DNA from: Egicoccus halophilus | GTDB lineage: Bacteria > Actinomycetota > Nitriliruptoria > Nitriliruptorales > Nitriliruptoraceae | Reading direction: 5' to 3' | NCBI RefSeq assembly: GCF_004300825.1 | Contig: NZ_CP036250.1 | Location: forward strand, 1,302,001-1,366,000 | Length of the DNA: 64,000 nt | Part shown: positions 15,751 to 24,289 of the stretch, one piece after another | How positions within the stretch are numbered: position 1 is the first letter of the stretch | Layout of the letters: every line of letters begins with the position of its first letter | The notes under the pieces: model-generated | What the model was told of the DNA's origin: nothing | Database searches by the model: none | Seen by the model: the letters and a program-made list of their open reading frames with translations, nothing else | Made by a program: the position numbers and the translations under genes

Positions 15751-16710
15751 GTGAGCCGAGCCCTGGCCGACGTGTCCACCACGACCGTGACGCCGGTCGA
15801 CTTCCGTCGACCCAGCCGGATCAGCCGGGACGCGGTCGTGGTGTTCGAGAGTGCCCACGAGGCGTTCGTCCGCCGGCTGACGAGCACCTGGTCGAACTCG
15901 ACCCAGGCCGCGCTGGAGATCGAGCACCTCGCGACCGAGCAGCTGTCGGTCGACGACTACGTCAAGACGTTGCCGTCGCCGACGGCGCTCGCCAGCGTGC
16001 GGGTGGGTCCGCTCGGCGCGACCGCGCTGATCGACCTCGACCTGCCGCTGGCGCTCCTGCTCGTCGAGCGGCTGCTGGGCGGTGTGGGTGACCCGGCCGA
16101 CACCGCGGTGCCCCGTCGTCCGACCGAGCTCGAGGCCGGTCTGATCGCCGACGGCCTGCTGCTGCCCGCCGTGCGGGCCATCGACGAGGCGCTCACCGAG
16201 ATCGATGGGGAGCCATCCGAACTGCTGGGCATCGAGACGACCCCGCAGCCAATGCACCTGTCCGCGCCCGGCGAGCTGTTGCTGCTGCTCACCTACCGGG
16301 TCGAGGTGCGCGGTGACCTGCCCGCCCAGGGGCTGATCAGCATCGGCTACCCGGTCGCCCCCGTGCTCGCCCACCTCGGCCAGCTCGCCGGCGGCAGCGT
16401 CGACGAGGACCACGCGCTGAGCGGTCAGGTCGCCCGCGGTGCGCTGCTCGACGCACAGCTCGAGCTCCAGGTCCAGCTCGGCGGCTCACCGTTGCCCGCC
16501 TCGGTGTTCGCGGCGCTGCGGCCCGGTGACGTGCTCTCGCTCGACCACCCGGTCGGGCTGCCCGCCCGCCTGCTGTGCGACGGCCGCGAGCTGGGCAGTG
16601 CCCACCTCGGGCGACGTCGCCGGCGACTGGCGGTCCAGATCGTCGAGCCACCGGCCGTCGCCCCCCTCACCGACCCCTACGCCACCTTCGACCAGGAGCT
16701 CGCCCCGTGA
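15751..16710 (+). CDS. fliM: Flagellar motor switch protein FliM
   Basis: FliM is the C-ring protein that receives the chemotaxis signal. The start is taken as GTG 15751 because GGAGGT lies five bases upstream, giving 319 residues. The family core is present: FESAHEAFVRRLTSTWSNST, LASVRVGPLGATALIDLDLP, then a C-terminal SpoA-like domain LLDAQLELQVQLGGSPLPAS followed by LRPGDVLSLDHPVGLPARLL. The N-terminal CheY-binding peptide (LSQxEIDALL) of enterobacterial FliM is not recognisable, so phospho-CheY docking may differ. fliN overlaps the end by four bases. Confidence 0.92.
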   Translation: MSRALADVSTTTVTPVDFRRPSRISRDAVVVFESAHEAFVRRLTSTWSNSTQAALEIEHLATEQLSVDDYVKTLPSPTALASVRVGPLGATALIDLDLPLALLLVERLLGGVGDPADTAVPRRPTELEAGLIADGLLLPAVRAIDEALTEIDGEPSELLGIETTPQPMHLSAPGELLLLLTYRVEVRGDLPAQGLISIGYPVAPVLAHLGQLAGGSVDEDHALSGQVARGALLDAQLELQVQLGGSPLPASVFAALRPGDVLSLDHPVGLPARLLCDGRELGSAHLGRRRRRLAVQIVEPPAVAPLTDPYATFDQELAP

Positions 16711-17018
16711 CCCCCGAGTCCGCCATCCGCGCCGAACTGCCCGACCTGACCGCCGGCGCCGGTCTCGGTACCCCCGGTGATCTCCACCTGCTCGCCGACG
16801 TGGAGCTCACCGTGACGGTCGAGCTCGGGCGGGTCCGGCTGCCACTGCGGGAGCTGCTGCGCCTGCAGGAGGGCAGCGTCGTGGAGCTCGACCGCCTCGC
16901 CGGTGCCCCCGTCGACGTGCTCGCCAACGGCACGCCCGTCGCCCGCGGCGACGTGGTCGTCGTCGGTGACGAGCTCGGCGTACGCATCTCCGAACTGCTC
17001 GGGCGGGTGGGCGCGTGA
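16707..17018 (+). CDS. fliN: Flagellar motor switch protein FliN
   Basis: FliN is the lowest C-ring protein, with a role in export and switching. The 103-residue product starts at the GTG that overlaps the fliM stop. It consists almost entirely of the SpoA domain: LLADVELTVTVELGRVRLPL, then LLRLQEGSVVELDRLAGAPV and ANGTPVARGDVVVVGDELGV with ISELLGRV at the end. This is one of the most conserved flagellar motifs. The stop overlaps the GTG of fliO. Confidence 0.96.
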   Translation: MTPESAIRAELPDLTAGAGLGTPGDLHLLADVELTVTVELGRVRLPLRELLRLQEGSVVELDRLAGAPVDVLANGTPVARGDVVVVGDELGVRISELLGRVGA

Positions 17019-17494
17019 CCGACTCCCCGCTCCTCGGCCTGCTGCTGCTCGCCGTCCTGGCCGCCCTGCCGCTGCTGCTGCGACGGATGAAGGCCGCGCA
17101 GCCCAACGGCGTACGGGTGCTCAGCCGGACCGCCCTGCACCGCAACGCGGTCGTCGCCGTCGTCGAGATCGACGGACGCCGCCTGCTCGTGGGGGCCGGC
17201 GAGAAGGGCATCGAACTGCTCACGGAACTGCCGGCGCCCGCCGACGCGGCTGCCGACGAAGACGCCGAGGTGTTCCTCGACCTCGACGCACTGGAGCGCA
17301 TGGACGTCGCTCCGCAGGACCGGACGCTGCCGGAGACCGACGCGCTGGAGGCGCTGCTCGGCCCGGTCGGCTCGTCCACCACCGATGCAGGGCCAGGGAT
17401 CGGCCTCGTCGACCGTCTCCGTGCGATGACGGTCCGAGTCTCGCCGCCGCAGGGCGGCGCGGGAAGGCCGATCCGTGTCCCGCTCCGCCGCTGA
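17015..17494 (+). CDS. fliO: Flagellar biosynthesis protein FliO
   Basis: FliO is a membrane chaperone that helps FliP assemble. The 159-residue product has one membrane helix at the N-terminus (residues 5-22, PLLGLLLLAVLAALPLLLRR) and a cytoplasmic domain with RVLSRTALHRNAVVAVVEID and RRLLVGAGEKGIELL, which is the FliO core. The remainder is acidic and variable. The GTG start overlaps fliN, and the last 20 bases overlap fliP, the largest overlap in the operon. Confidence 0.93.
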   Translation: MTDSPLLGLLLLAVLAALPLLLRRMKAAQPNGVRVLSRTALHRNAVVAVVEIDGRRLLVGAGEKGIELLTELPAPADAAADEDAEVFLDLDALERMDVAPQDRTLPETDALEALLGPVGSSTTDAGPGIGLVDRLRAMTVRVSPPQGGAGRPIRVPLRR

Positions 17495-18350
17495 CCCGCG
17501 TCCGGCCCGTCCGGCCTCGCTCGTCCGTCTCGTCCCGCTCATCCTGCTCGTGGGGCTGCTGCTGACGGTGCTGGCCGGGCCCGCCACTGCCCAGGTCGAG
17601 CCGAGCGCCCCCGCCGCGCCGCTGGTGCCCGTCCTGCCGGACGAGCTGACCGCACAGAACGCCGTCGGCGTGGAGGACGCGAGCAGTCTGACCGTCACCC
17701 TCGACGACGCCGAAGGCGGCCTGTCGCGCACGGTCACGCTCGTCCTGCTGCTGTCGGTCGCCGCGATGGCACCCGTGCTGCTGCTGCTGATGACGACCTT
17801 CACCCGGTTCATCATCGTGCTCAGCCTGGTGCGCAACGGCCTCGGTCTGCAGACGGTGCCACCCGCGCAGGTCCTGCTCGGACTCGCGATCTTCCTGACG
17901 CTGTTCGCCATGGGACCCACGTTCTCGCAGGTCAACGAGGTGGCCGTCCAGCCGATGCTGGCCGGTGAGCTCGACGCCATGCAGGCCGCCGAGGCCGGCT
18001 ACGAGCCCTTCCGCACCTTCATGCTGGCCCAGACCCGCGAGTCCGACCTGCGCATGTTCACGGAGATGGCGGGCCAGGACGCCCCGGCCAACGCCTCCGA
18101 GGTCGGTCCGACGACGCTGATCCCGGCGTTCGTGATCTCCGAGCTGCGGACGGCGTTCACCATCGGCTTCGTGATCTTCGTGCCGTTCCTGATCGTCGAC
18201 CTGGTCGTGGCCGCGGTCCTGATGTCGCTCGGCATGGTCATGCTGCCGCCGGTGTTCGTCTCGTTGCCCCTCAAGCTGCTGCTGTTCGTGCTCGTCGACG
18301 GCTGGGCGTTGATCGCCCGTTCGCTCGTCTCCTCGGTCGTGGGCATCTGA
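17475..18350 (+). CDS. fliP: Flagellar export gate protein FliP
   Basis: FliP is the core channel protein of the flagellar export gate. The 291-residue product carries a cleavable signal peptide (residues 1 to about 40, ending PATAQ), as usual for FliP. The conserved body follows: MTTFTRFIIVLSLVRNGLGL, then LGLAIFLTLFAMGP, FIPAFVISELRTAFTIGF-like and LIVDLVVAAVLMSLGMVMLP. Four membrane segments are evident. It overlaps fliO by 20 bp and precedes fliQ by 73 bp. Confidence 0.97.
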   Translation: MSRSAADPRPARPASLVRLVPLILLVGLLLTVLAGPATAQVEPSAPAAPLVPVLPDELTAQNAVGVEDASSLTVTLDDAEGGLSRTVTLVLLLSVAAMAPVLLLLMTTFTRFIIVLSLVRNGLGLQTVPPAQVLLGLAIFLTLFAMGPTFSQVNEVAVQPMLAGELDAMQAAEAGYEPFRTFMLAQTRESDLRMFTEMAGQDAPANASEVGPTTLIPAFVISELRTAFTIGFVIFVPFLIVDLVVAAVLMSLGMVMLPPVFVSLPLKLLLFVLVDGWALIARSLVSSVVGI

Positions 18351-18423
18351 CCCCCGACCCCGCTCCACCGACCCCGCCGCCCAGGCGACGGAGGACCCTC
18401 CCGGTCCCCGAGAAGGATGCGTC

Positions 18424-18699
18424 ATGAGTGACGTGCAGGTCCTCGAGATCTTCGCCAACGGCATGCTGGTGGCCTCCAAGCTGGCCGGACCGCTGCTCAT
18501 CGTGGTGCTGGTGGTCGGCGTCGGCGTGTCGCTGTTCCAGACCGTCACCCAGATCCAGGAGCAGACCCTGAGCTTCGTGCCCAAGGTGCTGGGGATGGCC
18601 GCCGTGCTGCTCGTCAGCGGCAACTGGATGCTGCGCGAGGTCGTGAACTTCGCCTCGTCGCTGTGGTCGTCGATCCCGTCCCTCGTCGGTGCCGGTTGA
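18424..18699 (+). CDS. fliQ: Flagellar export gate protein FliQ
   Basis: FliQ is a small gate component with two membrane helices. The 91-residue product has the standard length and the family signature SLFQTVTQIQEQTLSFVPKV at the hinge between helix 1 (about residues 18-38) and helix 2 (about 55-72). It sits between fliP and fliR, the universal order. Confidence 0.97.
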   Translation: MSDVQVLEIFANGMLVASKLAGPLLIVVLVVGVGVSLFQTVTQIQEQTLSFVPKVLGMAAVLLVSGNWMLREVVNFASSLWSSIPSLVGAG

Positions 18700-18724
18700 C
18701 CCGCCGCCAGGAGCTGCTCCGCTG

Positions 18725-19510
18725 ATGGACGTCGTGATCCCCGTCGACAGCGCCTGGGCCGTCGGGCTCGTGCTGGCCGTGACCCGCGTGGCCGCGTTCG
18801 CCGTCGCCTCGCCGGTGACCGGCCGGGCGCTGCCGGCGCCGGCGCGGCTGTCGATCACCTTCGCCGTGGCCCTGGCGATGGCGCAGCCGGTCTCCGGCGT
18901 CGTCGAGCCGGGGGAGCTGTTCGTCGCCGGGGCCGTCAATGCCGCGATCGGGATGGCGATGGGCTGGGTCAGCGGCGTGCTGCTGCACCTGTTCACCTCC
19001 GCCGGCGGCATCATCGACCTCGTCTCCGGTCTGTCGCTGGCGACCGTCTTCGACCCGATGCAGGGTGATCAGGGGGGCGTCTTCGCCCGTCTGTTCCACC
19101 TCACGGGCCTGGCGTTGTTCATCGTCGGTGGCGGACTCGCCCTGTTGATCGGCGGGCTGGTCGCCAGTACCCGGATCCTGCCGCTCGACGCGGTCCTGAC
19201 CCCCCGCCCCGGGCTGACGGGCGTGGTGATCGAGCTGGTCTCCGCCCTGCTGCGCTCCGCCGTCGAGCTCGCCCTGCCGGTGATCGGGGTGCTGCTGATG
19301 CTGGAGCTCGCCATGGGCCTCGCGGCCCGTTTCGCGCCCCAGGCCAACGTCTTCATGCTCGGCATGCCGGCGAAGATCCTCGCGGCCATCACCGTCGTCG
19401 GCTCGGCCTGGGTGCTGTTCCCCGACGCGATCGCGCTGGTCGAGTCCTCCGTGGTGCGGTCGCTCGAGGCGGCGCTGCGCGGCCTGGGGGGGACCGGCCC
19501 GGTCGGCTGA
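18725..19510 (+). CDS. fliR: Flagellar export gate protein FliR
   Basis: FliR completes the FliPQR channel. The 261-residue product has about six membrane helices. Family features include FAVASPVTGRALPAPARLSI near the N-terminus, SGLSLATVFDPMQGDQGGVF in the middle, and LAARFAPQANVFMLGMPAKI, the latter close to the universal ARxxPQxNxFxxGxPxK motif. The ATG 18725 is chosen because AGGAG lies upstream and the N-terminus aligns in length. A 115-bp gap with no convincing promoter separates it from flhB. Confidence 0.96.
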   Translation: MDVVIPVDSAWAVGLVLAVTRVAAFAVASPVTGRALPAPARLSITFAVALAMAQPVSGVVEPGELFVAGAVNAAIGMAMGWVSGVLLHLFTSAGGIIDLVSGLSLATVFDPMQGDQGGVFARLFHLTGLALFIVGGGLALLIGGLVASTRILPLDAVLTPRPGLTGVVIELVSALLRSAVELALPVIGVLLMLELAMGLAARFAPQANVFMLGMPAKILAAITVVGSAWVLFPDAIALVESSVVRSLEAALRGLGGTGPVG

Positions 19511-19625
19511 CCCCTGACTGCTTGAGGCGCGGGGCGTCGTGCCGACACGACTTGCGTGCGGATGGATCCGCGCGCGAGAAGGCCACGGACGGGCCGGTCA
19601 GCAGCTTCGACCGAGGACCCAGCAC

Positions 19626-20693
19626 GTGGCGAAGGACGGCAAGACCGAGAGGGCCACGCCGCAGCGTCGCAAGAAGGCGCGCGACGAGGGCACGGTGGCA
19701 CGCTCGCAGGAGGTCGCGGTCGCGGCCTCGTTCGCGGGACTGATCGGCATCCTGGCCACGGTCGGATCGTCGATCCTGTACACGAGTGCCGGCCACTTCG
19801 CCGAGGTCTTCCGCACCGCCGGCAGCGCCGACGCGTTGACCGACGCGGGCCCGCGGGCCCTGCAGATGATGATCGTGATGGCCGGCCCGTTCCTCGCCAT
19901 CGCCGTCGTCGTCGGGGTGCTCGCCAGCGTCAGCCAGGTCGGCTTCAAGGTCAACATGAAGCTCGCCAAGCCGAAGTTGAAGAACCTGTCGTTGAAGAAG
20001 GGCCTGGAGAAGTTCAAGCCGGCCGTTGCCAGCTGGGAGCTGCTGCGCTCGATGCTCAAGCTCGGTGCGGTGGGCGCGGTCGTCTGGCCGACCCTGGCGA
20101 AGTGGCCCGAGCACCTGCTCAGCGACCGCGCACTCGGGGGCGGCCTGCAGCGGATCAGCTCCGCGCTCGGCTCGATCATTCTGCGCGCCGCACTGCTCGC
20201 CCTGCTCATCGCCGGCGCCGACTACGCCTTCCAGCGCTGGCGTACCAACAGCCAGATGAAGATGAGCCACCACGAGATCAAGCGCGAGCACAAGGACAGC
20301 GAGGGTGACCCGCTGGTGCGTGCCCAGCGCCGGCGCCGGGCCAGCGACCTGTCGCGAAACCGCATGATGCAGGACGTGGCCACCGCCGACGTGCTGGTCA
20401 CCAACCCGACCCACCTGTGCGTCGCGCTGCGCTACGACCCCGACGAGGGCGCGCCGCGGGTCGTCGCCAAGGGTGCCGACCTGGTGGCGGACAAGCTCAA
20501 GTCCATCGCCCGCCGTCACGGCGTCCCGATCACCCCCGACATCCCCCTCGCCCGCGCCCTGTTCCAGGGCTGCAAGGTCGGCCAGCACGTCCCGGCCGCG
20601 CTGTACGAGGCCGTCGCCGTCGTCCTGGCCACCGCCTACCGCCGCTCCGGCCGCGGTCCGGCGAGCCGCAAGCTGCAGAAGGTCGGCGCATGA
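19626..20693 (+). CDS. flhB: Flagellar export switch protein FlhB
   Basis: FlhB sits beside the gate and switches substrate class when the hook is complete. The 355-residue product starts at GTG 19626. It begins with the polar motif KTERATPQRRKKARDEGTVA, followed by four membrane helices to about residue 215 and a cytoplasmic domain. The autocleavage site N260-P261-T262-H263 is intact, preceded by DVLVT and followed by ARALF, so the FliK-dependent switch should work. flhA overlaps the end by ATGA. Confidence 0.97.
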   Translation: MAKDGKTERATPQRRKKARDEGTVARSQEVAVAASFAGLIGILATVGSSILYTSAGHFAEVFRTAGSADALTDAGPRALQMMIVMAGPFLAIAVVVGVLASVSQVGFKVNMKLAKPKLKNLSLKKGLEKFKPAVASWELLRSMLKLGAVGAVVWPTLAKWPEHLLSDRALGGGLQRISSALGSIILRAALLALLIAGADYAFQRWRTNSQMKMSHHEIKREHKDSEGDPLVRAQRRRRASDLSRNRMMQDVATADVLVTNPTHLCVALRYDPDEGAPRVVAKGADLVADKLKSIARRHGVPITPDIPLARALFQGCKVGQHVPAALYEAVAVVLATAYRRSGRGPASRKLQKVGA

Positions 20694-22774
20694 GCACGCT
20701 TCCCACCACCGCCAAGGGCGGCCGCAACCTCGCGCGCACCGCCGTTCCGCTGCTGCTCATCGGCGCGGTCATCATGATGGTGGTGCCGATCCCGCCGATG
20801 CTGCTCGACCTCATGCTGGCCCTCAACCTCGCGTTCGCGCTGCTGATCCTGCTGTCGGTGCTGACGCTGCGTGACACGCTGGCGCTGTCGAGCTTCCCGT
20901 CGCTGATCCTGCTCACCACCCTGATGCGTCTCGCGCTCAACGTCTCCTCCACGCGGCTGATCCTGCTCGAGGGGTACGCCGGCAAGGTGATCGCGACCTT
21001 CGGTTCGTTCGTCGTCGGCGGCTCGATCATCGTCGGCCTGGTGGTCTTCCTGATCCTGGTGGTCATCCAGTTCGTGGTCATCACCAATGGTGCCGGCCGC
21101 GTCGCCGAGGTCGGCGCCCGCTTCGCCCTCGACGCGATGCCGGGCAAGCAGATGGCGATCGACGCCGATCTGGCCGCCGGGCTCATCAACGAGGCCGAGG
21201 CCCGCGAACGCCGCACCCGCATCTCCCAGGAGTCCGACTTCTACGGCGCGATGGACGGTGCGTCGAAGTTCGTCAAGGGCGACGCGATCGCCGGCATCAT
21301 CATCACGGCGATCAACCTGATCGGCGGTCTGGTCATCGGCATCACCGTCGCCGGCCTGTCGGCGGGGGAGGCGGCCTCGACCTACTCGCTGTTGACCGTC
21401 GGTGACGGCCTCATCAGCCAGATCCCCGCACTGCTGGTCTCGGCCGCCACCGGTCTGCTCGTGTCGCGCGTCGACGGCGAGGAGGACCTCGGGCCGATCG
21501 TCGGCCGGCAGCTCATGCGCGACCCGCGCGTGCTGCGCATCGCCGCCGGCGTGATGGGCGGGCTCGGCCTGCTGCCCGGCCTGCCCAAGCTGCCCTTCCT
21601 CGTCATCGTGGTCTCGCTGCTCGTGATGGCCTCCCGCGCGGCCGGTGACAACGCCGCGGCCGTCGCCCAGGCGGCCGCCGACGGCGCCGACGCCGACGGT
21701 GTGGTGCGCCTGGACCCCGACGACCCGCGGGCGCTGATCGACCAGCTGCGCGTGGAGCCGCTCGAGCTCCACCTCGCCTACGACGTGTTGGACCTGACCG
21801 ACCCGGAGGTCGGCGGGGACCTGCTCCAACGGGTCCGGGCGCTGCGCCGTCAGATCGGCGAGGAGCTCGGACTGGTGATGCCGCTGGTCCGTACGGCCGA
21901 CGACGTCACGCTGCCCGCCGGCAGCTACCGGATCCTGCTGCACGGGGTCGAGGTGGCCCGCGGCACCGCGCCGCGCGACCGGGTGCTGGCGCTGCCGGCC
22001 GTGGACGGTGAACTCGGCGGCGTGCCCGGCGAGGAGACCGTGGAGCCGGTGTTCGGCCTCAAGGCCTACTGGGTCCCGATGGAGGCGCGCAGCCGGGTCA
22101 CCGCCACCGGGGCGACCGTCGTCGACCGTTCGGCGGTCGTGGTCACCCACCTGGCCGAGATCGCCCGCCGCCACGCCGGTGAGCTGCTCTCGCGTCAACA
22201 GGTGCAGCAGCTGGTCGAGTCGTTGCGTTATGACGAACCACTGCTGGCCGACGAGGTCGGCACCGAGACGTTGCCGATGGCGCTGCTCCACGACGTCCTG
22301 CGTGAGCTGCTGCGCGAGCGGGTCAGCATCCGCGACCTCGGCCGCGTCGTGGAGGCCGTCTCGACCCGGGCGCGCGAGACCCGCTCGATGGACCAGCTCG
22401 TCGGTGCGGCCCGCGTCGCCATCGGTGCCGGCATCGTCGCCCGCGTCGCCCCCGACGGCCACCTGGGTGCCATCACCCTGTCCCCGGTGATCGAGGGCGA
22501 GCTGCACGAGCGCGTCCGTGACATCGACGGGACGTTGCAGCTGGTCGTCGAACCCGAGCGGCTCGCGCCGCTGATCGCGGAGGCCGCCGACCTCGTGCAA
22601 CGCAGCGCCGGCACCCCCGTCGCGATCATCTGCGGCCAGCTCCTGCGGCGTCCGTTGCGCGACGCCCTGACCGCCTCCGGCGTCGACGTCGCCGTCCTCG
22701 CCTACCCCGAACTGCCCAACCACCTGCAGCTGAACGTGATCGGAGCCCTTGGTGTCGCGCACGCAGACGTCTGA
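20690..22774 (+). CDS. flhA: Flagellar export gate protein FlhA
   Basis: FlhA is the nonameric export gate that uses ion flow and docks export substrates. The 694-residue product has the usual size. The N-terminal half is eight membrane helices; the signature FYGAMDGASKFVKGDAIAG lies in its central cytoplasmic loop (the FHIPEP family region). The C-terminal half (about residues 350-694) is the docking platform with LRRQIGEELGLVMPLVRTAD and FGLKAYWVPMEARSR. The ATG overlaps the flhB stop, and the next gene starts inside its last 23 bases. Confidence 0.98.
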   Translation: MSTLPTTAKGGRNLARTAVPLLLIGAVIMMVVPIPPMLLDLMLALNLAFALLILLSVLTLRDTLALSSFPSLILLTTLMRLALNVSSTRLILLEGYAGKVIATFGSFVVGGSIIVGLVVFLILVVIQFVVITNGAGRVAEVGARFALDAMPGKQMAIDADLAAGLINEAEARERRTRISQESDFYGAMDGASKFVKGDAIAGIIITAINLIGGLVIGITVAGLSAGEAASTYSLLTVGDGLISQIPALLVSAATGLLVSRVDGEEDLGPIVGRQLMRDPRVLRIAAGVMGGLGLLPGLPKLPFLVIVVSLLVMASRAAGDNAAAVAQAAADGADADGVVRLDPDDPRALIDQLRVEPLELHLAYDVLDLTDPEVGGDLLQRVRALRRQIGEELGLVMPLVRTADDVTLPAGSYRILLHGVEVARGTAPRDRVLALPAVDGELGGVPGEETVEPVFGLKAYWVPMEARSRVTATGATVVDRSAVVVTHLAEIARRHAGELLSRQQVQQLVESLRYDEPLLADEVGTETLPMALLHDVLRELLRERVSIRDLGRVVEAVSTRARETRSMDQLVGAARVAIGAGIVARVAPDGHLGAITLSPVIEGELHERVRDIDGTLQLVVEPERLAPLIAEAADLVQRSAGTPVAIICGQLLRRPLRDALTASGVDVAVLAYPELPNHLQLNVIGALGVAHADV

Positions 22775-24047
22775 AACGACTCGCGCCCGGCGCGGGCCGG
22801 CCACACCGGTCCCCGGCGCCACCTTCGTCGCCGAGGCGTCGACGGCCCAGGCCGCCCTTGCCGAGGTCCACGCCACCTACGGCGCCGGCGCCCGGATCCT
22901 GGCCGCCAAGCGGGTCCTGCGTGGCGGGTTCGCCGGCTTCTTCGCCAAGGAGGTCGTGCAGATCCACGCCGCCGAGGGCGAGCGCCCGGCGCCAGCCGTG
23001 CCGCCGGCCTCCGCCGTGGCCCCGACCGTGGCCCCGGCGACGGTGGCCCCCGCTGCACCGGTCGCCGGGCCCGCGGTCGCCGAGTGGGAACCGACGCCGT
23101 CGGCCAGCCCGATCGACCGGCTGCTCGCCGATGCGGACGAGGCCCCCGAGGAGGTGGACTTCGCCACCTTCCTGCGTCGGCAGCTCGTGCCCCAGCAAGC
23201 GGCGGTCGCCGCCGCTCCGGCTCCGGCCGCCGCTCCGGCCGTGACGGTCGCCGCCGCTCCGGCTCCGACGGTCGCCGCCGCAGCGCTGGCGGCGACACCC
23301 GCCGGTCACCCGTCGATGACGCCCGTCACCTGGCCGACCGCGGACGCGGCGGCCGTGGCCCGGCCCCGGGCCGACGAGTTCGACCGGCCGGCCTGGGCCG
23401 ACGCACCGGCCGGTGCCGTCGTCGTGCCGCGTGAGGCGGCGCCGGGCGCCCAGACCGTCGCCACGGCGGCGCCGACCCTGCTCGTCGTCGACGAGCCGAT
23501 GGAGCCCACCGAGGGGCGTGTCTGGTCGCGCACCTCACTGATCCGTCTCGGTCTGCCGGTCGACTTCGTGCAGTCGCTCGCGGTGGCCGAACCGGCCGAC
23601 GACCTCGCCTGGACCTTCGCGTTGGCGGAGTCGCTGCGCCCGCTGTGCCGTCCACTGCCGTCCGGCCGCTCGCTGCTGGTGGGACCGCGGGCCCGTGGGC
23701 TCGCCCGCACGATCGGCATGCCGGTCGCGAACCTGAACGAGCCGGTGCTGGCACTCGGTGACGTGGCCGCCGCGGTCACGGGCTCACCGCGCAGCCTCGA
23801 GTGGATGGAACGGGCCCGGACCGGCCGATGGCTGCACCTGGTGGTCGGGGGCAAGGGTTGGCGCGACCTGCTCCACGCCGACCCGCTCGCCGCGTCGTGG
23901 GCGAGCCAGGAGTTCCTGCCCGACGCGATCCGTGCGGCACTGGAGCTCGGCCTGGTGCTCGGCTACGGCCCCGCCCGGGCGAGCGCCGAGCGGGCCCAGC
24001 CGTTGGACGTGGCGCTGGCCATCCGTGACATGGTGCCGTTCCGATGA
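22752..24047 (+). CDS. FlhF-like protein without a recognisable GTPase P-loop
   Basis: In other bacteria flhF, a signal-recognition-type GTPase that sets the site and number of flagella, follows flhA. The 431-residue product keeps the FlhF N-terminal domain (about residues 25-75): FVAEASTAQAALAEVHATYG, then ARILAAKRVLRGGFAGFFAK. This is followed by a long Ala/Pro linker with repeated AAPAP units. The C-terminal part would be the NG domain, but where FlhF has GPTGVGKTTT this protein has LLVGPRARGLARTIG, with no GKT or GKS, and no DTAGR or TKLD motif is visible. The start is GTG 22752 (GGAG six bases upstream); TTG 22749 is possible. It is probably a pseudo-GTPase. The end overlaps the next gene (ATGA). 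Confidence 0.8.
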   Translation: MSRTQTSETTRARRGPATPVPGATFVAEASTAQAALAEVHATYGAGARILAAKRVLRGGFAGFFAKEVVQIHAAEGERPAPAVPPASAVAPTVAPATVAPAAPVAGPAVAEWEPTPSASPIDRLLADADEAPEEVDFATFLRRQLVPQQAAVAAAPAPAAAPAVTVAAAPAPTVAAAALAATPAGHPSMTPVTWPTADAAAVARPRADEFDRPAWADAPAGAVVVPREAAPGAQTVATAAPTLLVVDEPMEPTEGRVWSRTSLIRLGLPVDFVQSLAVAEPADDLAWTFALAESLRPLCRPLPSGRSLLVGPRARGLARTIGMPVANLNEPVLALGDVAAAVTGSPRSLEWMERARTGRWLHLVVGGKGWRDLLHADPLAASWASQEFLPDAIRAALELGLVLGYGPARASAERAQPLDVALAIRDMVPFR

Positions 24048-24289
24048 GTGCGGGACCCCTGCGCCGGACCTTCGCCATCGGCGGCATGGTCACCCTGCTC
24101 CCGATCCTGGCCATGATGGCCTCCGGGGCGATCACGCCGGTCGACGCCGCGCTGCGTGCCCTGTGCGTCGCCGCCGTGGTGATCGCGCTCGGCAACGTCA
24201 CCCGCCTGTTCCTCACCCGTGCCCTGCGCCGGGTCGAGCGACGCGCCCCCGAACGTGCGGCCGAGACCGAGGAGGTCAGTCTCGCGTGA
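24044..24289 (+). CDS. Small two-helix membrane protein at the end of the flagellar operon
   Basis: An 81-residue protein not recognised by family. Two membrane helices are clear: about residues 10-28 (AIGGMVTLLPILAMMASGA) and 34-55 (AALRALCVAAVVIALGNVTR), followed by an Arg-rich then acidic tail. The ATG overlaps the stop of the FlhF-like gene, so it belongs to the same operon and a role in flagellar assembly or placement is possible but unproven. Its last 14 bases overlap, tail to tail, the SGNH hydrolase gene on the other strand. Confidence 0.8.
   Translation: MSAGPLRRTFAIGGMVTLLPILAMMASGAITPVDAALRALCVAAVVIALGNVTRLFLTRALRRVERRAPERAAETEEVSLA

Noticed and set aside
19511-19625. The 115-bp gap between fliR and flhB as a promoter or small gene
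   Set aside because: It has a short GCGGAT-GG-ATCCGC repeat but no -10/-35 pair and no coding frame with a ribosome site.
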